55,904 bases of DNA, taken from the NCBI GenBank assembly GCA_019232625.1, contig JAFANP010000041.1, forward strand, positions 1 to 55,904, read 5' to 3'. The stretch comes from Alphaproteobacteria bacterium (GTDB lineage: Bacteria > Pseudomonadota > Alphaproteobacteria > Sphingomonadales > Sphingomonadaceae). The notes beneath the pieces are model-generated. The model made no database searches, was not told where the DNA came from, and saw nothing but the letters and a program-made list of their open reading frames with translations. The translations under genes and the position numbers were made by a program. Below, piece after piece: positions 44,704 through 54,575 of this stretch. Each line of letters starts with the position of its first letter. The stretch's first letter is position 1.

Positions 44704-46490
44704 TGCACGACGAGGCCGCCGCCGCCGCGAGCCTCGTCCTCAGGGACGGGGTGATCATGCTCGGCGCGGCGATGCTGTTCGTCATGCTGTTCCGCCGCCT
44801 CGGCCTCGGCGCCGTCCTCGGTTATCTCGTCGCGGGCGCGCTCGTCGGGCCGCACGGCCTCGCCTTCGTCGCCCAGCCCGACGAGATGCTCCACGTCGCG
44901 GATTTCGGCATCGTCCTCCTCCTCTTCCTGGTCGGGCTGGAGCTCCATCCCGCCCGCCTCTGGCGCCTGCGCGCCGACATATTCGGCCTCGGCCTCCTCC
45001 AGGTAACCCTCGCCGGCCTCGCCATCGCCGGGCTCGTCTTCGTCGCCACCGGCTTCAGCGTCGCCGCCTCGCTGGCGATCGGGCTGCCGCTCGCTCTGTC
45101 GTCCACCGCGCAGGTCCTGCCGAGCCTGCGCGCCGACGGCTCGATCAACACGCCCTCGGGCGAGCGCGCCTTTTCGATCCTGCTGTTCCAGGACCTGTCG
45201 ATCGTGCCGCTGATCACGATCATCGCGGCGCTGTCGCGCGCGCCCGCCGATCCGCTGGCCCCGCCCGGCTGGCAGCTCGGCCTCTACACGATCGGCGCCA
45301 TCGGCGGCCTCGTCCTTGCCGGGCGCTTCCTCATCAACCCGCTCTTCCGCCTCGTCGGCCGGATCAGCGAGCGCGAATTGTTCGTCGTCGCCGGCCTGTT
45401 CATCGTCCTCGCCGCCGCGGCGGTGATGCAGGCCCTGCACCTCTCGACGGCGCTCGGCGCCTTCGTCGCGGGCGTGATGCTGGCCGACTCGCCCTATCGC
45501 CACGAGCTGGAGGCGGACATCGACCCGTTCCGGTCGATCCTCCTCGGCCTCTTCTTCGTCGCCGTCGGGATGATGCTCGATCTGGGGGCGATCGCCGCCC
45601 GCCCGGCCTTCGTCATCGGCATGGCGGTCGCGCTCGTCCTCCTCAAGGCGGCGATCCTGTTCGGCCTCGCCAAGGCGTTCGGGATGGACACGCGCCGCGC
45701 CCTCAAGCTCGGCCTTCTGCTGAGCCAGGGCGGCGAGTTCGCCTTCGTCCTGTTCGCCGCGGCCCAGGGCGCCTTGCTCATCCGGCCGGAGGCGGCGAGC
45801 CTCTTCGGCGCCATCGTCACCCTGTCGATGGCGACCACCCCGTTCCTGATGATGCTCAACGACTGGCTCGATCGCCGCAGCACCCGAAGCGACGGCGCGG
45901 GCCTCGACGGACCCGAGCTGTCGCCGACGACCAGCGCCATCGTCGTGGGCTACGGCCGCTTCGGCCAGACCGTCGCCCAGATGCTGATGGCGAAAGGGGT
46001 GTCGGTGACCCTGATCGACTCGAAGCCGAGCCAGATCGAGCTGTCCGGCGATTTCGGGATGAAGGTCTATTACGGCGACGGCACCCGGCTCGACCTCCTC
46101 CGCCTCGCCGGCGCGGGAGACGCCAAGGCGCTGCTCTTCTGCCTCGACGGCCAGATCCAGCCCCGCCGACTCCAGCCGGTCCTCGACGCCTTTCCGCAGG
46201 CGGCCGTCTTCGTCCGCGCCTTCGACCGCCGCCACCTGATGGAGCTCGCGCCGCTCGATCTCGAATGCACGATCCGCGAGGTCTTCGAATCCGCCGTCGC
46301 GATGGGGCGGGAGGCGCTCGCCTTGTTCTGCGTCGACGCCGAGGAGGCGGCCCGGGTGGAGGCGGAATATCGCGACCGCGACCGCCAGAGGCTCGACAGC
46401 CAGACCGCGGCGAACGACCTCCACGCGATGAAGGACCTCATGTTCCGGCCCGACAACCCGATCGAAAAAGCGGCCGGCGCAGGCGATTGA
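44703..46490 (+). CDS. CPA2 monovalent cation:proton antiporter (KefB/KefC-like)
   Basis: A 595-residue inner-membrane protein with about 12 membrane segments and a C-terminal TrkA-N domain. GYLVAGALVGPHGLAF and FLVGLELHPARLW are CPA2 landmarks; the cytosolic part has the Rossmann motif VVGYGRFGQTVAQML at about 415 and RAFDRRHLMELAPLDLECTIREVFESA. It exchanges K+ or Na+ for H+ and may be gated by NAD(H) or glutathione, as for KefB/C. No ancillary KefF-type oxidoreductase is adjacent, so the ligand is open. ATG at 44703 overlaps the NifU-like stop. Confidence 0.88.
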   Translation: MHDEAAAAASLVLRDGVIMLGAAMLFVMLFRRLGLGAVLGYLVAGALVGPHGLAFVAQPDEMLHVADFGIVLLLFLVGLELHPARLWRLRADIFGLGLLQVTLAGLAIAGLVFVATGFSVAASLAIGLPLALSSTAQVLPSLRADGSINTPSGERAFSILLFQDLSIVPLITIIAALSRAPADPLAPPGWQLGLYTIGAIGGLVLAGRFLINPLFRLVGRISERELFVVAGLFIVLAAAAVMQALHLSTALGAFVAGVMLADSPYRHELEADIDPFRSILLGLFFVAVGMMLDLGAIAARPAFVIGMAVALVLLKAAILFGLAKAFGMDTRRALKLGLLLSQGGEFAFVLFAAAQGALLIRPEAASLFGAIVTLSMATTPFLMMLNDWLDRRSTRSDGAGLDGPELSPTTSAIVVGYGRFGQTVAQMLMAKGVSVTLIDSKPSQIELSGDFGMKVYYGDGTRLDLLRLAGAGDAKALLFCLDGQIQPRRLQPVLDAFPQAAVFVRAFDRRHLMELAPLDLECTIREVFESAVAMGREALALFCVDAEEAARVEAEYRDRDRQRLDSQTAANDLHAMKDLMFRPDNPIEKAAGAGD

Positions 46491-46512
46491 GGCCCCGCTC
46501 CGCGAACAGGGT

Positions 46513-46660
46513 CCAGAGCATTGAGGAACGAGGTTGACGCACTGCTTCCGCTCATCCTGAGGAGCCGGTGAGCTTGTCGAACCGGCGTCTCGAAGGACGG
46601 TCCTTCGATACGGGACTTCGCCAGGCTCAGTCCCTACTCAGGATGAGCGGATCAACCTAA
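46513..46660. repeat. Long palindromic repeat, family A, copy 3
   Basis: Same orientation as copies 1 and 2, with about 95% identity to copy 1 by eye over the inner 130 bases. AGGTTGACGC at the left and GGATCAACCT at the right; the first bases are CCAGAG instead of CTAGAG. It lies between the convergent antiporter and aroB genes. Confidence 0.9.
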
Positions 46661-46670
46661 ACCCAGCGTG

Positions 46671-47744
46671 CTAAGGCGCCAGCTCCCCGGCCAGGAACGC
46701 CGCCACCTCCGCAAGCGCAACCGACTCGTCGACGAACGCGCCGCCGATGCCGCGGGCGAGGATGAAGGGCACGCGCCCGCCGCTCGCCTTCTTGTCCGCC
46801 GCCATGTGCCCGACCAGCCGCTCCGGCGTCCCGACCGCCAGCCGGGTCGGCAGTCCCGCCGCCGCCAGGTGCGCCTCAACCCGACGGGCGTCGCCCGGGG
46901 CGCACAGCCCCCGCGCCGCCGAGAACCGGAAGGCGAGGGTCATGCCCAGTGCGACGGCCTCGCCGTGAAGCATGGCGAAGCCGGTTTCCGCCTCGATGGC
47001 GTGGCCGAACGTGTGGCCGAGGTTGAGGAGGGCGCGCCGGCCTTTCGTCTCGCGCTCGTCCTCCCCGACGATGGCCGCCTTCATGCGCACGCACGTCTCG
47101 ATCGCGTGGAGCCGCGCCTCGACGTCGTCGCCCAGCAGCGCCGCGCCGTTCGCCTCGCACCAGGCGAAGAAGGCCGGGTCGGCGATGAGCCCGTATTTGA
47201 CCGCCTCCGCATAGCCGGCGCGCAGCTCGCGCGGCGGCAAGGTCTCAAGCACCAGCGGGTCGATGAACACCGCCGCCGGCTGGTGGAAGGCGCCGACCAG
47301 GTTCTTGCCGGCGCCCGCGTTGATCGCGGTCTTGCCGCCGACGGAGGAATCGACCTGGGCGAGGAGGGTGGTCGGCACCTGGACATAGCCGCAGCCGCGC
47401 TTGACGATCGCCGCGGCGAATCCGGCGAGGTCGCCCACCATGCCGCCGCCGAAGGCGACGATATGGTCGCCGCGCTCGACGCCGAGCGCGAGCATCCGTT
47501 CGACCAGCCGCTCGAGCTCGGCCCAGCTCTTGCTGGCCTCGCCGGGCGGGACGATCGCCGCCTCCACGCGGAACGGCCCGGCGAGGCGGGCGCCGTGCGC
47601 GGCCCAGACATTTTCGTCGCTGACGACGATGAGCCGCCCGCCGCGGGCGAACGGCGCGAGCGTCTCGCCCGCCTGCTCGAGCAGCCCCCGCTCGATCCGG
47701 ATCGTATAGGCGCGCTCGCCCAGCTTGACGTCGACGCGGCTCAC
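46671..47744 (-). CDS. aroB: 3-dehydroquinate synthase
   Basis: A 357-residue NAD- and zinc-dependent enzyme of the shikimate pathway converting DAHP to 3-dehydroquinate. NAD site [34 protein letters not shown], and zinc ligands in [22 protein letters not shown] and [14 protein letters not shown] start at 47744 overlaps the aroK stop by 4 bases (GTGA), so aroK-aroB is one unit. Confidence 0.96.
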   Translation of the reverse strand: MSRVDVKLGERAYTIRIERGLLEQAGETLAPFARGGRLIVVSDENVWAAHGARLAGPFRVEAAIVPPGEASKSWAELERLVERMLALGVERGDHIVAFGGGMVGDLAGFAAAIVKRGCGYVQVPTTLLAQVDSSVGGKTAINAGAGKNLVGAFHQPAAVFIDPLVLETLPPRELRAGYAEAVKYGLIADPAFFAWCEANGAALLGDDVEARLHAIETCVRMKAAIVGEDERETKGRRALLNLGHTFGHAIEAETGFAMLHGEAVALGMTLAFRFSAARGLCAPGDARRVEAHLAAAGLPTRLAVGTPERLVGHMAADKKASGGRVPFILARGIGGAFVDESVALAEVAAFLAGELAP

Positions 47745-48283
47745 CTTTCCTGCTCCCGCTCCGCAAGGGCGGCGACGATCGCCTCCACCGCCGCCTCGTG
47801 CGGCACCCGTTCGCTCCTGACGTGGAGGTGGGCGAGCGCGTAGACCGGGTTCCTCGCCGCCGCCAGCGCCTCGAGGCGCGGCACTGGGTCTATGCCTCTG
47901 AGCAGCGGCCTGGTGTCGCGCCGGGCGACCCTTTCGGCCAGGGTCGGGACCTCGGCGTCGAGCCAGACCACGGTTGCCACCTCGAGCAGCAGCGCGCGCG
48001 TGCCTTCGTCCATGAAGGCGCCGCCGCCCGTCGCGATCACCTTGGGCGGGCCGCCGATCAGCCGCCTGATCACCCGGCGCTCGCCGTCGCGGAAGCTCGT
48101 CTCCCCGAACCGGTCGAAAATCTCGGCGATGCTGTGGTCGGCCGCCCGCTCTATCTCGTCGTCGCTGTCGACGAAGGGCAGGCCCAGGCGCCGGGCCAGC
48201 CGCCGGCCGACGGTCGACTTTCCCGCCCCCATCAGGCCGACGAGCACGATGCAGCGGTCGGGGCGGGGAAGCGTCGCGGCCAT
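47741..48283 (-). CDS. aroK: Shikimate kinase
   Basis: A 180-residue P-loop kinase phosphorylating shikimate. Walker [12 protein letters not shown], shikimate site [30 protein letters not shown] and the lid [13 protein letters not shown] at 48283; the frame opens further upstream but [16 protein letters not shown] is the natural start. It is divergent from the 55-aa gene at 48333, with 49 bases between, which must hold both promoters. Confidence 0.95.
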   Translation of the reverse strand: MAATLPRPDRCIVLVGLMGAGKSTVGRRLARRLGLPFVDSDDEIERAADHSIAEIFDRFGETSFRDGERRVIRRLIGGPPKVIATGGGAFMDEGTRALLLEVATVVWLDAEVPTLAERVARRDTRPLLRGIDPVPRLEALAAARNPVYALAHLHVRSERVPHEAAVEAIVAALAEREQER

Positions 48284-48332
48284 GGCGGCGGGGGCTATAC
48301 AGCGGCCCGTCTCGTGGGGCAAAAGGCGCCGC

Positions 48333-48500
48333 ATGCGTATCTCCCCGCCCCCCAGGCGCCGCAAGTCGCCGCTGCCGATCCTGCTCGCCGTCGTCGCCGT
48401 CCTGCTGATCGCCCTGCTGGTCTGGCTCGGCACCCGCAGCCGCGAGGTGCCGACCCAGCGCATCGAGCAGGATGTGACGAATGAAGCGCTGGCGCACTAG
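48333..48500 (+). CDS. Small single-pass membrane protein
   Basis: A 55-residue protein: [19 protein letters not shown], one membrane helix ([20 protein letters not shown]), then a polar tail ([22 protein letters not shown]) predicted to face the periplasm. It overlaps the next gene by 20 bases, so the pair is coupled. It is too short for many gene finders but the composition and overlap support it. The function is unknown. Confidence 0.72.
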   Translation: MRISPPPRRRKSPLPILLAVVAVLLIALLVWLGTRSREVPTQRIEQDVTNEALAH

Positions 48501-50289
48501 TCTTCTGCTGCTCGGCGGAGGGGCGGCGCTCGCCTTCGCCATTCCCGCCGCCGGCCAGCGCGACGCGCCGCCCGAATCCCTGCTTCCGCCGGGCTTCGGC
48601 GAGCAGCCGCAAGCGCCGCCGCCGCGGCCCGAGGAGCCGCCCGCGAACGGCGCCGATACCGCCGCCCCGCCGGTCGCGCCGGGCGCCGACCAGCCGGTCG
48701 CCGCCACCGGGCCGGCGGAAGCCGGAATCGCCGCGGTCGCCACCGCCGAGGCCCTGCCGCCGGAAACGCCGGTCGAGACTCGGCCGGCAATCGAGATTCC
48801 CGAGGCGTCCCGCCGCCCCACCGACGTCGTCGGGCCGCTGCGCCCCGGCAATTGGGGCCTGGGCTATGGCGAGTTCGGCGGCGCCAACGGCGTCTTCCTC
48901 GCCTCGCTGATGCGCCGCCTCGACGCGCCGCTCCCGTCGCGCTGGACGTCGATCCTGCTCCGCCGGGCGCTGCTCTCCGAGATACCCGCCCCCGCGCAGG
49001 TGAACGACGTGGACTGGATCGCCGAGCGGGCCTGGCTGCTCTTGCGGATGGGCGAGGCGGACGGCGCCCGGATGCTCGTCCAGGCGGTGGACGTCGATCG
49101 CTACACGCCGCGCATGTTCACCGTCGCGGTGCAGGTGGCGCTGGCGACCGCCGATCCCGCCGCCCTCTGCCCGCTGGTCGGCCCCGGCCGTTCCGTCTCG
49201 GACGAGGCCGTGTGGCCGCTCGCCGACGCGATGTGCGCCGCGCTCCAGGGCGATTCCGCCCGCGCCAGCCAGCTCATCGAGCAGGCGCGGCGCGGCAGCG
49301 GCGCCGGGGGCATCGACCTGCTGCTCGCCGAGAAGGTCATCGGCGCGGGCCTCAACACCCGCCGCGCCGTCACCGTCCAGTGGGACGGCGTCGATTCCGT
49401 CAACAGCTGGCGCTTCGGCCTCGCCGCGGCCACCGGCCTCGCCATTCCGGACACGCTGATGAACGGGGCGGGGCCGCAGGTATGGGCGTGGGAGGCGCGC
49501 GCGGCGATGATCCCCCTCGACCAGCGCCTGGCCGCCGCCGAGACCGCCGCCCGCCTCGGCGTCTTCTCCCACGATTCGCTGGTGGAGATTTACAGCCTGA
49601 TCGCCGACCAGACCGATCCTTCCGACATCGAGGGGACGGTCGGCGGCCGGCTCCGCCGCGCTTACACGGCGGGCAGCGTCGAGGATCGAGTCAAGGCGAT
49701 GACCGGGCTGTGGGACGACAAGGACGTCGTCGCCGGCCGCTACGCGCGGCTGATCCTCACCGCCGCCGCCGCCGCCCGAGTGCCGCCGTCGGCGGACCGC
49801 GAGAGCCAGGCCGGCGATCTCGTCGCCTCGATGGCGTCGGGCGGGCTCGACGTCGCGGCGGCCCGCTGGGCCGGGGTCGTCGGCGGCATGGGCAATGACG
49901 GCGACCGGGCCTGGTCCATCCTCGCCGTCGCCGCGCCCCGGCCGGCCGTCGACACCGCCCCCCGCCGCGTGCAGGCGTTCGTCGATCGCGCCGGCGGCCA
50001 GCGCGGGAAATTGCTGGTGGCGGCGCTGGCCGGCCTCGGCCGTCTCGACGATCCCGCCGCGCTGGGCGTCGATCCGGCGCCGCGCAGCCGGTGGAGCCAC
50101 ATGATCCAGGCCGCGGCGCGCACCGGGCAGCCCGGCACCGTCGCGCTCCTCGCCGCGGTCGGAATGCAGACGTCGGACTGGCGGGGAGTGCCGCCCGAGC
50201 ATCTCTACCAGATCGTCGCCGCCCTGCGCCGCGTCGGCCTCGACTACGAAGCGCGGATGATCGCGGCCGAGGCGATGAGCCGGCTGTGA
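48481..50289 (+). CDS. Exported protein with helical repeats, unknown
   Basis: A 602-residue protein with signal peptide ([26 protein letters not shown]), a Pro/Ala-rich disordered stretch up to about 105, then a mostly helical domain ([49 protein letters not shown]) with spaced repeats reminiscent of TPR or Sel1 helices. No catalytic motif is seen. The start is embedded in the 55-aa membrane gene, and the stop overlaps the xerD start by 4 bases. I recognise it only as a conserved sphingomonad protein. Periplasmic scaffold is a guess. Confidence 0.75.
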   Translation: MKRWRTSLLLLGGGAALAFAIPAAGQRDAPPESLLPPGFGEQPQAPPPRPEEPPANGADTAAPPVAPGADQPVAATGPAEAGIAAVATAEALPPETPVETRPAIEIPEASRRPTDVVGPLRPGNWGLGYGEFGGANGVFLASLMRRLDAPLPSRWTSILLRRALLSEIPAPAQVNDVDWIAERAWLLLRMGEADGARMLVQAVDVDRYTPRMFTVAVQVALATADPAALCPLVGPGRSVSDEAVWPLADAMCAALQGDSARASQLIEQARRGSGAGGIDLLLAEKVIGAGLNTRRAVTVQWDGVDSVNSWRFGLAAATGLAIPDTLMNGAGPQVWAWEARAAMIPLDQRLAAAETAARLGVFSHDSLVEIYSLIADQTDPSDIEGTVGGRLRRAYTAGSVEDRVKAMTGLWDDKDVVAGRYARLILTAAAAARVPPSADRESQAGDLVASMASGGLDVAAARWAGVVGGMGNDGDRAWSILAVAAPRPAVDTAPRRVQAFVDRAGGQRGKLLVAALAGLGRLDDPAALGVDPAPRSRWSHMIQAAARTGQPGTVALLAAVGMQTSDWRGVPPEHLYQIVAALRRVGLDYEARMIAAEAMSRL

Positions 50290-51206
50290 CGGCCGCCGCC
50301 GAGGACCGGCAGACGATCCCCGCCTTCCTCGAGATGATGGCCGCGGAGGCCGGCGCGGCCCGCAACACCCTGCTCGCCTACGAGCGCGACCTGCGCGGCG
50401 CGTCGGAGCTGCTCGGCGGCCGCCTCTCCGGCGCGACGGAGGAGGCGCTGAAGACTCTCTCGGCCGCCTGGCTCCCGCTCAAGCGCGCCACCGTCGCCCG
50501 CAAGGCGGCGGCGCTGCGGCGCTTCTTCGCCTTCCTCCACGACGAGGGGATGCGCGGCGACGATCCTTCCGCGGCGCTGCCCCGTCCGGCCGGCGGTCGC
50601 CCGCTCCCCAAGGTGCTGGATCACGGCGCGGTCGACGCCCTGTTCGCCGAGATCGAGCGGCAGGGGCGCGAGACGCCCGGTCCCGGGCCGCTGCGCCTCG
50701 CCGCGCTGATCGAGCTGCTCTACGGCTCCGGGCTGCGCGCGACCGAGCTGGTTTCGCTTCCCCGCCATGCGCTGCGGGCGGACCAGCCCTTCCTCATCCT
50801 GCGCGGCAAGGGCGGCAAGGAGCGCTTGGTGCCCATCTCCGATCGCGCCCGCGCCGCCGTCGCCTCATGGTCGGCGCTGGTGCCCCGCGACAGCCTCTGG
50901 CTCTTTCCCTCCGGCAAGTCCCACCTCTCGCGCGTCCGCCTGTTCCAGCTGGTGCGCGATCTCGCCGCCGCCGCCGGGATCCCGCCCGAGCGGGTCAGCC
51001 CCCACGTGCTTCGCCACGCCTTCGCGACCCACCTGCTGGAGGGGGGCGCCGACCTGCGCGCCCTCCAGCTCCTCCTCGGCCATGCCGACATAGCGACGAC
51101 CCAGATCTACACGCACGTCGACAGCCGCCGCCTGGTCGAGCTGGTCAATTCCCGCCACCCCCTCGCCGACAGCGGCCGCGTTGACGCGCTGCGCTGCCGG
51201 CCCTAA
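50286..51206 (+). CDS. xerD: Tyrosine recombinase XerD
   Basis: A 306-residue site-specific recombinase that resolves chromosome dimers at dif with XerC. Catalytic set: R151 (GSGLRATEL), K175 ([11 protein letters not shown]), H240-x-x-R243 ([14 protein letters not shown]), H266 ([11 protein letters not shown]) and Y275 (IYTHV). GTG start at 50286 overlaps the upstream stop (GTGA). Synteny with accA downstream and divergent aroK fits XerD rather than XerC in this group. The only recombinase in the window, and clearly the housekeeping one. Confidence 0.92.
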   Translation: MTAAAEDRQTIPAFLEMMAAEAGAARNTLLAYERDLRGASELLGGRLSGATEEALKTLSAAWLPLKRATVARKAAALRRFFAFLHDEGMRGDDPSAALPRPAGGRPLPKVLDHGAVDALFAEIERQGRETPGPGPLRLAALIELLYGSGLRATELVSLPRHALRADQPFLILRGKGGKERLVPISDRARAAVASWSALVPRDSLWLFPSGKSHLSRVRLFQLVRDLAAAAGIPPERVSPHVLRHAFATHLLEGGADLRALQLLLGHADIATTQIYTHVDSRRLVELVNSRHPLADSGRVDALRCRP

Positions 51207-51220
51207 CCCCCCGCGCAACC

Positions 51221-52162
51221 ATGCCGAGCTATCTCGACTTCGAAAAAGGCCTCTCCGAGCTTGCCGTGCGGATCGAGGAGCTGCGCGACACCGCCGAGGG
51301 GTCGGACCTCAACATCGATGCCGAGATCGACAAGCTCGAGGCCAAGTCGGAGCGCATGCTGCGCGACACCTACGCCCGGCTCACGCCCTGGCAGAAGACG
51401 CAGGTCGCGCGTCACCCCGACCGGCCCCATTTCAAGGATTATGTCGAGGCGCTGACCGAGGAGTTCGTCCCCCTCGCCGGCGACCGAAATTTCGGCGAGG
51501 ACGCGGCGATCCTCGGCGGCTTCGCGCGGCTCGGCGGCCGGCGGGTGATGCTGATCGGTCACGAGAAGGGCGACGATACGGCCAGCCGCCTTCGCCACAA
51601 TTTCGGCATGGCCAAGCCCGAGGGCTATCGCAAGGCGGTGCGGCTGATGCAGCTCGCGGACCGCTTCGGCCTTCCGGTCGTCACGCTCGTCGACACCGCC
51701 GGCGCCTTCCCCGGCGTGCAGGCCGAGGAGCGTGGCCAGGCCGAGGCGATCGCCCGCTCGACCGAGGAATGCCTCTCGCTCAAGGTGCCGATGGTGGCCG
51801 CGGTGGTCGGCGAGGGGGGCTCCGGCGGCGCCATCGCCATCGCCGCCGCCAACCGCGTGCTGATGCTGGAGCACAGCGTCTATGCCGTCATCTCTCCGGA
51901 AGGCTGCGCCTCGATCCTCTGGCGAACGGCGGAGAAGGCCGCCGATGCCGCCGAGGCGATGCGGGTGACGGCGCAGGACCTGAAGCAGCTCGGCGTCGTC
52001 GACCGCATCGTCCCGGAGCCGGTCGGCGGCGCGCATCGCAACCCGGCCGAGGCCATCGCCACCCTTCGCGTCGCGCTGGAGGAGGAGCTCGATGCGCTGT
52101 CGGGCGAGAGCGGGGAGGCCCTCAGGGCCGCTCGGCGGGCAAAATATCTGTCGATAGGCTGA
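51221..52162 (+). CDS. accA: Acetyl-CoA carboxylase carboxyltransferase alpha subunit
   Basis: A 313-residue subunit forming the carboxyltransferase with AccD. It starts with [21 protein letters not shown] and carries [67 protein letters not shown] and [13 protein letters not shown], all family-typical. It starts 14 bases after the xerD stop. Its last 41 bases overlap the end of the convergent membrane-protein gene. Confidence 0.96.
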   Translation: MPSYLDFEKGLSELAVRIEELRDTAEGSDLNIDAEIDKLEAKSERMLRDTYARLTPWQKTQVARHPDRPHFKDYVEALTEEFVPLAGDRNFGEDAAILGGFARLGGRRVMLIGHEKGDDTASRLRHNFGMAKPEGYRKAVRLMQLADRFGLPVVTLVDTAGAFPGVQAEERGQAEAIARSTEECLSLKVPMVAAVVGEGGSGGAIAIAAANRVLMLEHSVYAVISPEGCASILWRTAEKAADAAEAMRVTAQDLKQLGVVDRIVPEPVGGAHRNPAEAIATLRVALEEELDALSGESGEALRAARRAKYLSIG

Positions 52163-53690
52163 CCGGCTGGGTCCGATCCACGATCCGGAACAGGACGCTG
52201 CGCCCGTTGGTCCAGACCGGCGCCATTCCCGCCGTCAGCCTCTTGTCCCAGGCCGGCGGATTGACCAGCCACAGATAATCGAAGGCGCCGCGCGGGAACT
52301 GGCGTAGCGACATGTCGAGCGTCGGCCAGCGATTGACCGGGCAGTCGTGGAGGCGGACGATCTGCGAAGGGTCCCGCCCGAACCGCCCCGCCGGCGCATA
52401 GGCCACCCGGTTCAGCTGGGCGCCCGCCACCGACCATTGGTCGTTCGAGAAGGCCTCCCGCCTTACCGCGGCGAGGCCGGGCAGGTGGTCCAGCCGCGCC
52501 ATCGTCCATTCGCCCCGGCAGGGCGTGCCGACGAACGAGACGAGCCTCGCGCCGCGCGGGACGTGGTCGAGCGCGACGAGCTCGCTGCGCCAGGAACGGT
52601 CGTAGAGCGCGAAGCTCGCCGTCTCCGCCGCCGTCCTGAGGCCGATGAAGGCGAGTCCCGCCAGCGCCAGCCAGCGCGCCGCCTGCGCCGGCGGCTTCAG
52701 CGCCAGGAGCGCGACGGCGAGCGCGAAGGGCATGATCCGCATGTCGGCGTAGGAGGAGCCGAAGATCTTCTGCGGCAGCAGCAGATAGAGGAGGAGGAGG
52801 AAGGCCGCCGCGCCGGCGAGCGCCGGCGCCTTCGCGAAGCGGCGGCTCGTCCATCCCCAGGCGACGAGCGCCAGGACGGCGAGGATGGCCGGAATGTCCA
52901 CCCACGCCCAGCGATCGCGCAGCGCGTAGAGGATGTAGTTGACCTTCGGCACGACCGCGAGCCAGCCCCGCGTTTCCCCCGCCACGTCTCCCGAGCGCCA
53001 CACCAGCATCAGCAGCACCGGCACGGCGAGCGGCAGGCAGGCGAGCGCCGCTTTGGCCGGCGCCTCGGCGCCCCGCGCCCCGCCCTCATGGGCCCGCCGC
53101 CACTCGGCCGCGAAGGCGAGGACGCCGAGCGTCCCCCAGCCGAAGGTGTGGGCGAGCCAGACGAGGACGGAGAGCGGAACGAACAGCGCCGCCCGAAGCC
53201 GGGTGCGGGCGAGGCGCCCCAGCCTCAGCCACAGGGCGAAGGCCAGGAAGCAGGCGCCCATGGACAGGGTGAAGTTGAGGAAGCCGAAGACGAAGGGGTA
53301 GCTGTAGGCGAGCGGCACCGCGAACAGCGCCGTGGCCGGCGCCCGACCGTGCACCTCGCGCGCCGTCCACAGGAAACCCGCCGCGATCATCGGCGGGATG
53401 GCGAGGACGATCAGCTTCACCGCCCGCTCCAGCCCGACCAGCTTCTCGAGGGGGACGACCAGCAGGTTGACGCCGAGATTGCCGATCGGCGCCCAGTGGA
53501 GGCTGTAATATTGCTGCAGCCAGAGCGAGCGGCCGCGGTCGATCTCGACCTTGTAGGCGACCATGTGGCCGGGCAGGTCGAGCAGCGGCGGGAGCGCCGG
53601 CCAGACGAGCGGCGCCGCGCACAGGAGGGCGATGGCGGCCATGCCCCACCATGTCTGCCACCAGGCGAGGGGGGAGGGCGCGGCGCTCAT
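52122..53690 (-). CDS. Polytopic membrane protein, unknown
   Basis: A 522-residue inner-membrane protein with about 10 hydrophobic segments ([84 protein letters not shown]) followed by a soluble C-terminal part ([27 protein letters not shown]). The early acidic loop [17 protein letters not shown] and the overall layout recall GT-C type glycosyltransferases, which transfer sugars from polyprenyl-phosphate, but no clear motif proves it. The 3' end overlaps convergent accA by 41 bases. Confidence 0.7.
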   Translation of the reverse strand: MSAAPSPLAWWQTWWGMAAIALLCAAPLVWPALPPLLDLPGHMVAYKVEIDRGRSLWLQQYYSLHWAPIGNLGVNLLVVPLEKLVGLERAVKLIVLAIPPMIAAGFLWTAREVHGRAPATALFAVPLAYSYPFVFGFLNFTLSMGACFLAFALWLRLGRLARTRLRAALFVPLSVLVWLAHTFGWGTLGVLAFAAEWRRAHEGGARGAEAPAKAALACLPLAVPVLLMLVWRSGDVAGETRGWLAVVPKVNYILYALRDRWAWVDIPAILAVLALVAWGWTSRRFAKAPALAGAAAFLLLLYLLLPQKIFGSSYADMRIMPFALAVALLALKPPAQAARWLALAGLAFIGLRTAAETASFALYDRSWRSELVALDHVPRGARLVSFVGTPCRGEWTMARLDHLPGLAAVRREAFSNDQWSVAGAQLNRVAYAPAGRFGRDPSQIVRLHDCPVNRWPTLDMSLRQFPRGAFDYLWLVNPPAWDKRLTAGMAPVWTNGRSVLFRIVDRTQPVSLSTDILPAERP

Positions 53691-53843
53691 CGGCGCTCCT
53701 GACTAGCTCCCTGTGCCGCGAACGCAACAACCCGCGGGTGCCGAGCCCGTTAACCCTCTTCGCTCATCCTTCGCCAAGCTGGGGGTGGGAGCCTCGCTGG
53801 CTCGGGCGCCCGCCCCGGGCGCCCCTGTGAAGTGGGGTGGACG

Positions 53844-54341
53844 ATGGACAAGCTCATGTTGAAAGGCGCGCTCGGCCTTGCGGCCGCGGCGCTGGTCGCG
53901 GCCCAGCCGGCCGAGGCGGCGATGGGATGCTGGAACGGCGAGAGCGCCGCAGCGGCGAAGGTGCGCGACCTGCAGTCGCGGCTGATGGTGGCGACCTTGC
54001 GGTGCCGCGCCATCGGCGTCGACCTCCTGACCGACTACAACCAGTTCGTGCGCGACAACCGCTCGACTCTGCAGGCGGCGAACGGCGTGATCAAGGCGCA
54101 GTTCGCGAGCGGCTACGGGCCGGCGGGCGAGACCGCCTATGACAGCTTCACCACCGCGCTCGCCAACGCCTATGGCGGCGACGCGACCTCCGGCGAGATT
54201 TGCGAGACGACCGCCGGCGCCGCCCGTGAAGCCGCCGCGGCGGCGGGCGACGTGGGCAAGCTCCTCGCCATCGCCGAGCGCTTCGGGCCTTCGCCCGATC
54301 TGCCCGGCGGCGAGTGCCCGATCACCTTCTCCCAAAGGTAA
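53844..54341 (+). CDS. Small exported protein upstream of ahcY
   Basis: A 165-residue secreted protein: signal peptide MDKLMLKGALGLAAAALVAAQPAEA, then a helical mature part (AAAAKVRDLQSRLMVATLRCRAIGVDLLTDYNQFVRDNRSTLQAANGVI) with four Cys (GCWN, LRCRA, EICETT, GECPI), likely two disulfides. Homologues next to ahcY are often labelled S-adenosyl-homocysteine hydrolase by proximity; nothing here supports that. The ATG at 53844 was preferred to 53832 because it gives the signal peptide directly. Confidence 0.75.
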   Translation: MDKLMLKGALGLAAAALVAAQPAEAAMGCWNGESAAAAKVRDLQSRLMVATLRCRAIGVDLLTDYNQFVRDNRSTLQAANGVIKAQFASGYGPAGETAYDSFTTALANAYGGDATSGEICETTAGAAREAAAAAGDVGKLLAIAERFGPSPDLPGGECPITFSQR

Positions 54342-54350
54342 GCGACCAAT

Positions 54351-54463
54351 CCTCCCCGTCCGCGAAGCGGATGGGGAGGGGGACCATGCGAAGCATGGTG
54401 GAGGGGCCTTGCACCGCGCCCAGCCCCTCCACCGGACTTCGGCGACGGGGGGGACTGCCCCTC
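54351..54463. repeat. CCCTCC-type palindromic repeat (family B) before ahcY
   Basis: CCTCCCCGTCCGCGAAGCGGATGGGGAGG at the left, then GGTGGAGGGGCC and GCCCCTCCACCGG; the right arm is less well matched. It lies 10 bases after the stop of the upstream gene and immediately before the operator-like palindrome of ahcY. Confidence 0.75.
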
Positions 54464-54472
54464 TCATCTCAC

Positions 54473-54492
54473 ATATAAAGATATCTTTATAT
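54473..54492. promoter_or_regulatory. Perfect 20-bp palindrome, candidate SahR-type operator of ahcY
   Basis: ATATAAAGATATCTTTATAT, a perfect palindrome in an otherwise 70% GC region, 83 bases before the ahcY start. ArsR-family SahR regulators of the S-adenosylhomocysteine cycle bind palindromes of this kind in Proteobacteria; assignment here is by resemblance. Confidence 0.65.
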
Positions 54493-54575
54493 TTGCATCC
54501 GAGGGCGCGCTCGCCTACAGGGTCGGGGCGCGACCGCCCCGGCGGTCTTTCTCTTTTACCGACAGGAGACCGTCC

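Noticed and set aside
50286-51206. Tyrosine recombinase as a phage or island integrase
   Set aside because: Its length, XerD-type active site and position beside accA are those of the housekeeping enzyme; no att-like repeats or phage genes are near.
53750-53760. CtrA-type site from GTTAACC near 53750 and TTTAACTT near 7409
   Set aside because: No second TTAA half at the required 7-base spacing.
54493-54575. SAH riboswitch in the ahcY leader
   Set aside because: The leader has GC-rich hairpins, but I could not match the conserved core of the SAH or SAM/SAH riboswitches. A covariance search would decide.
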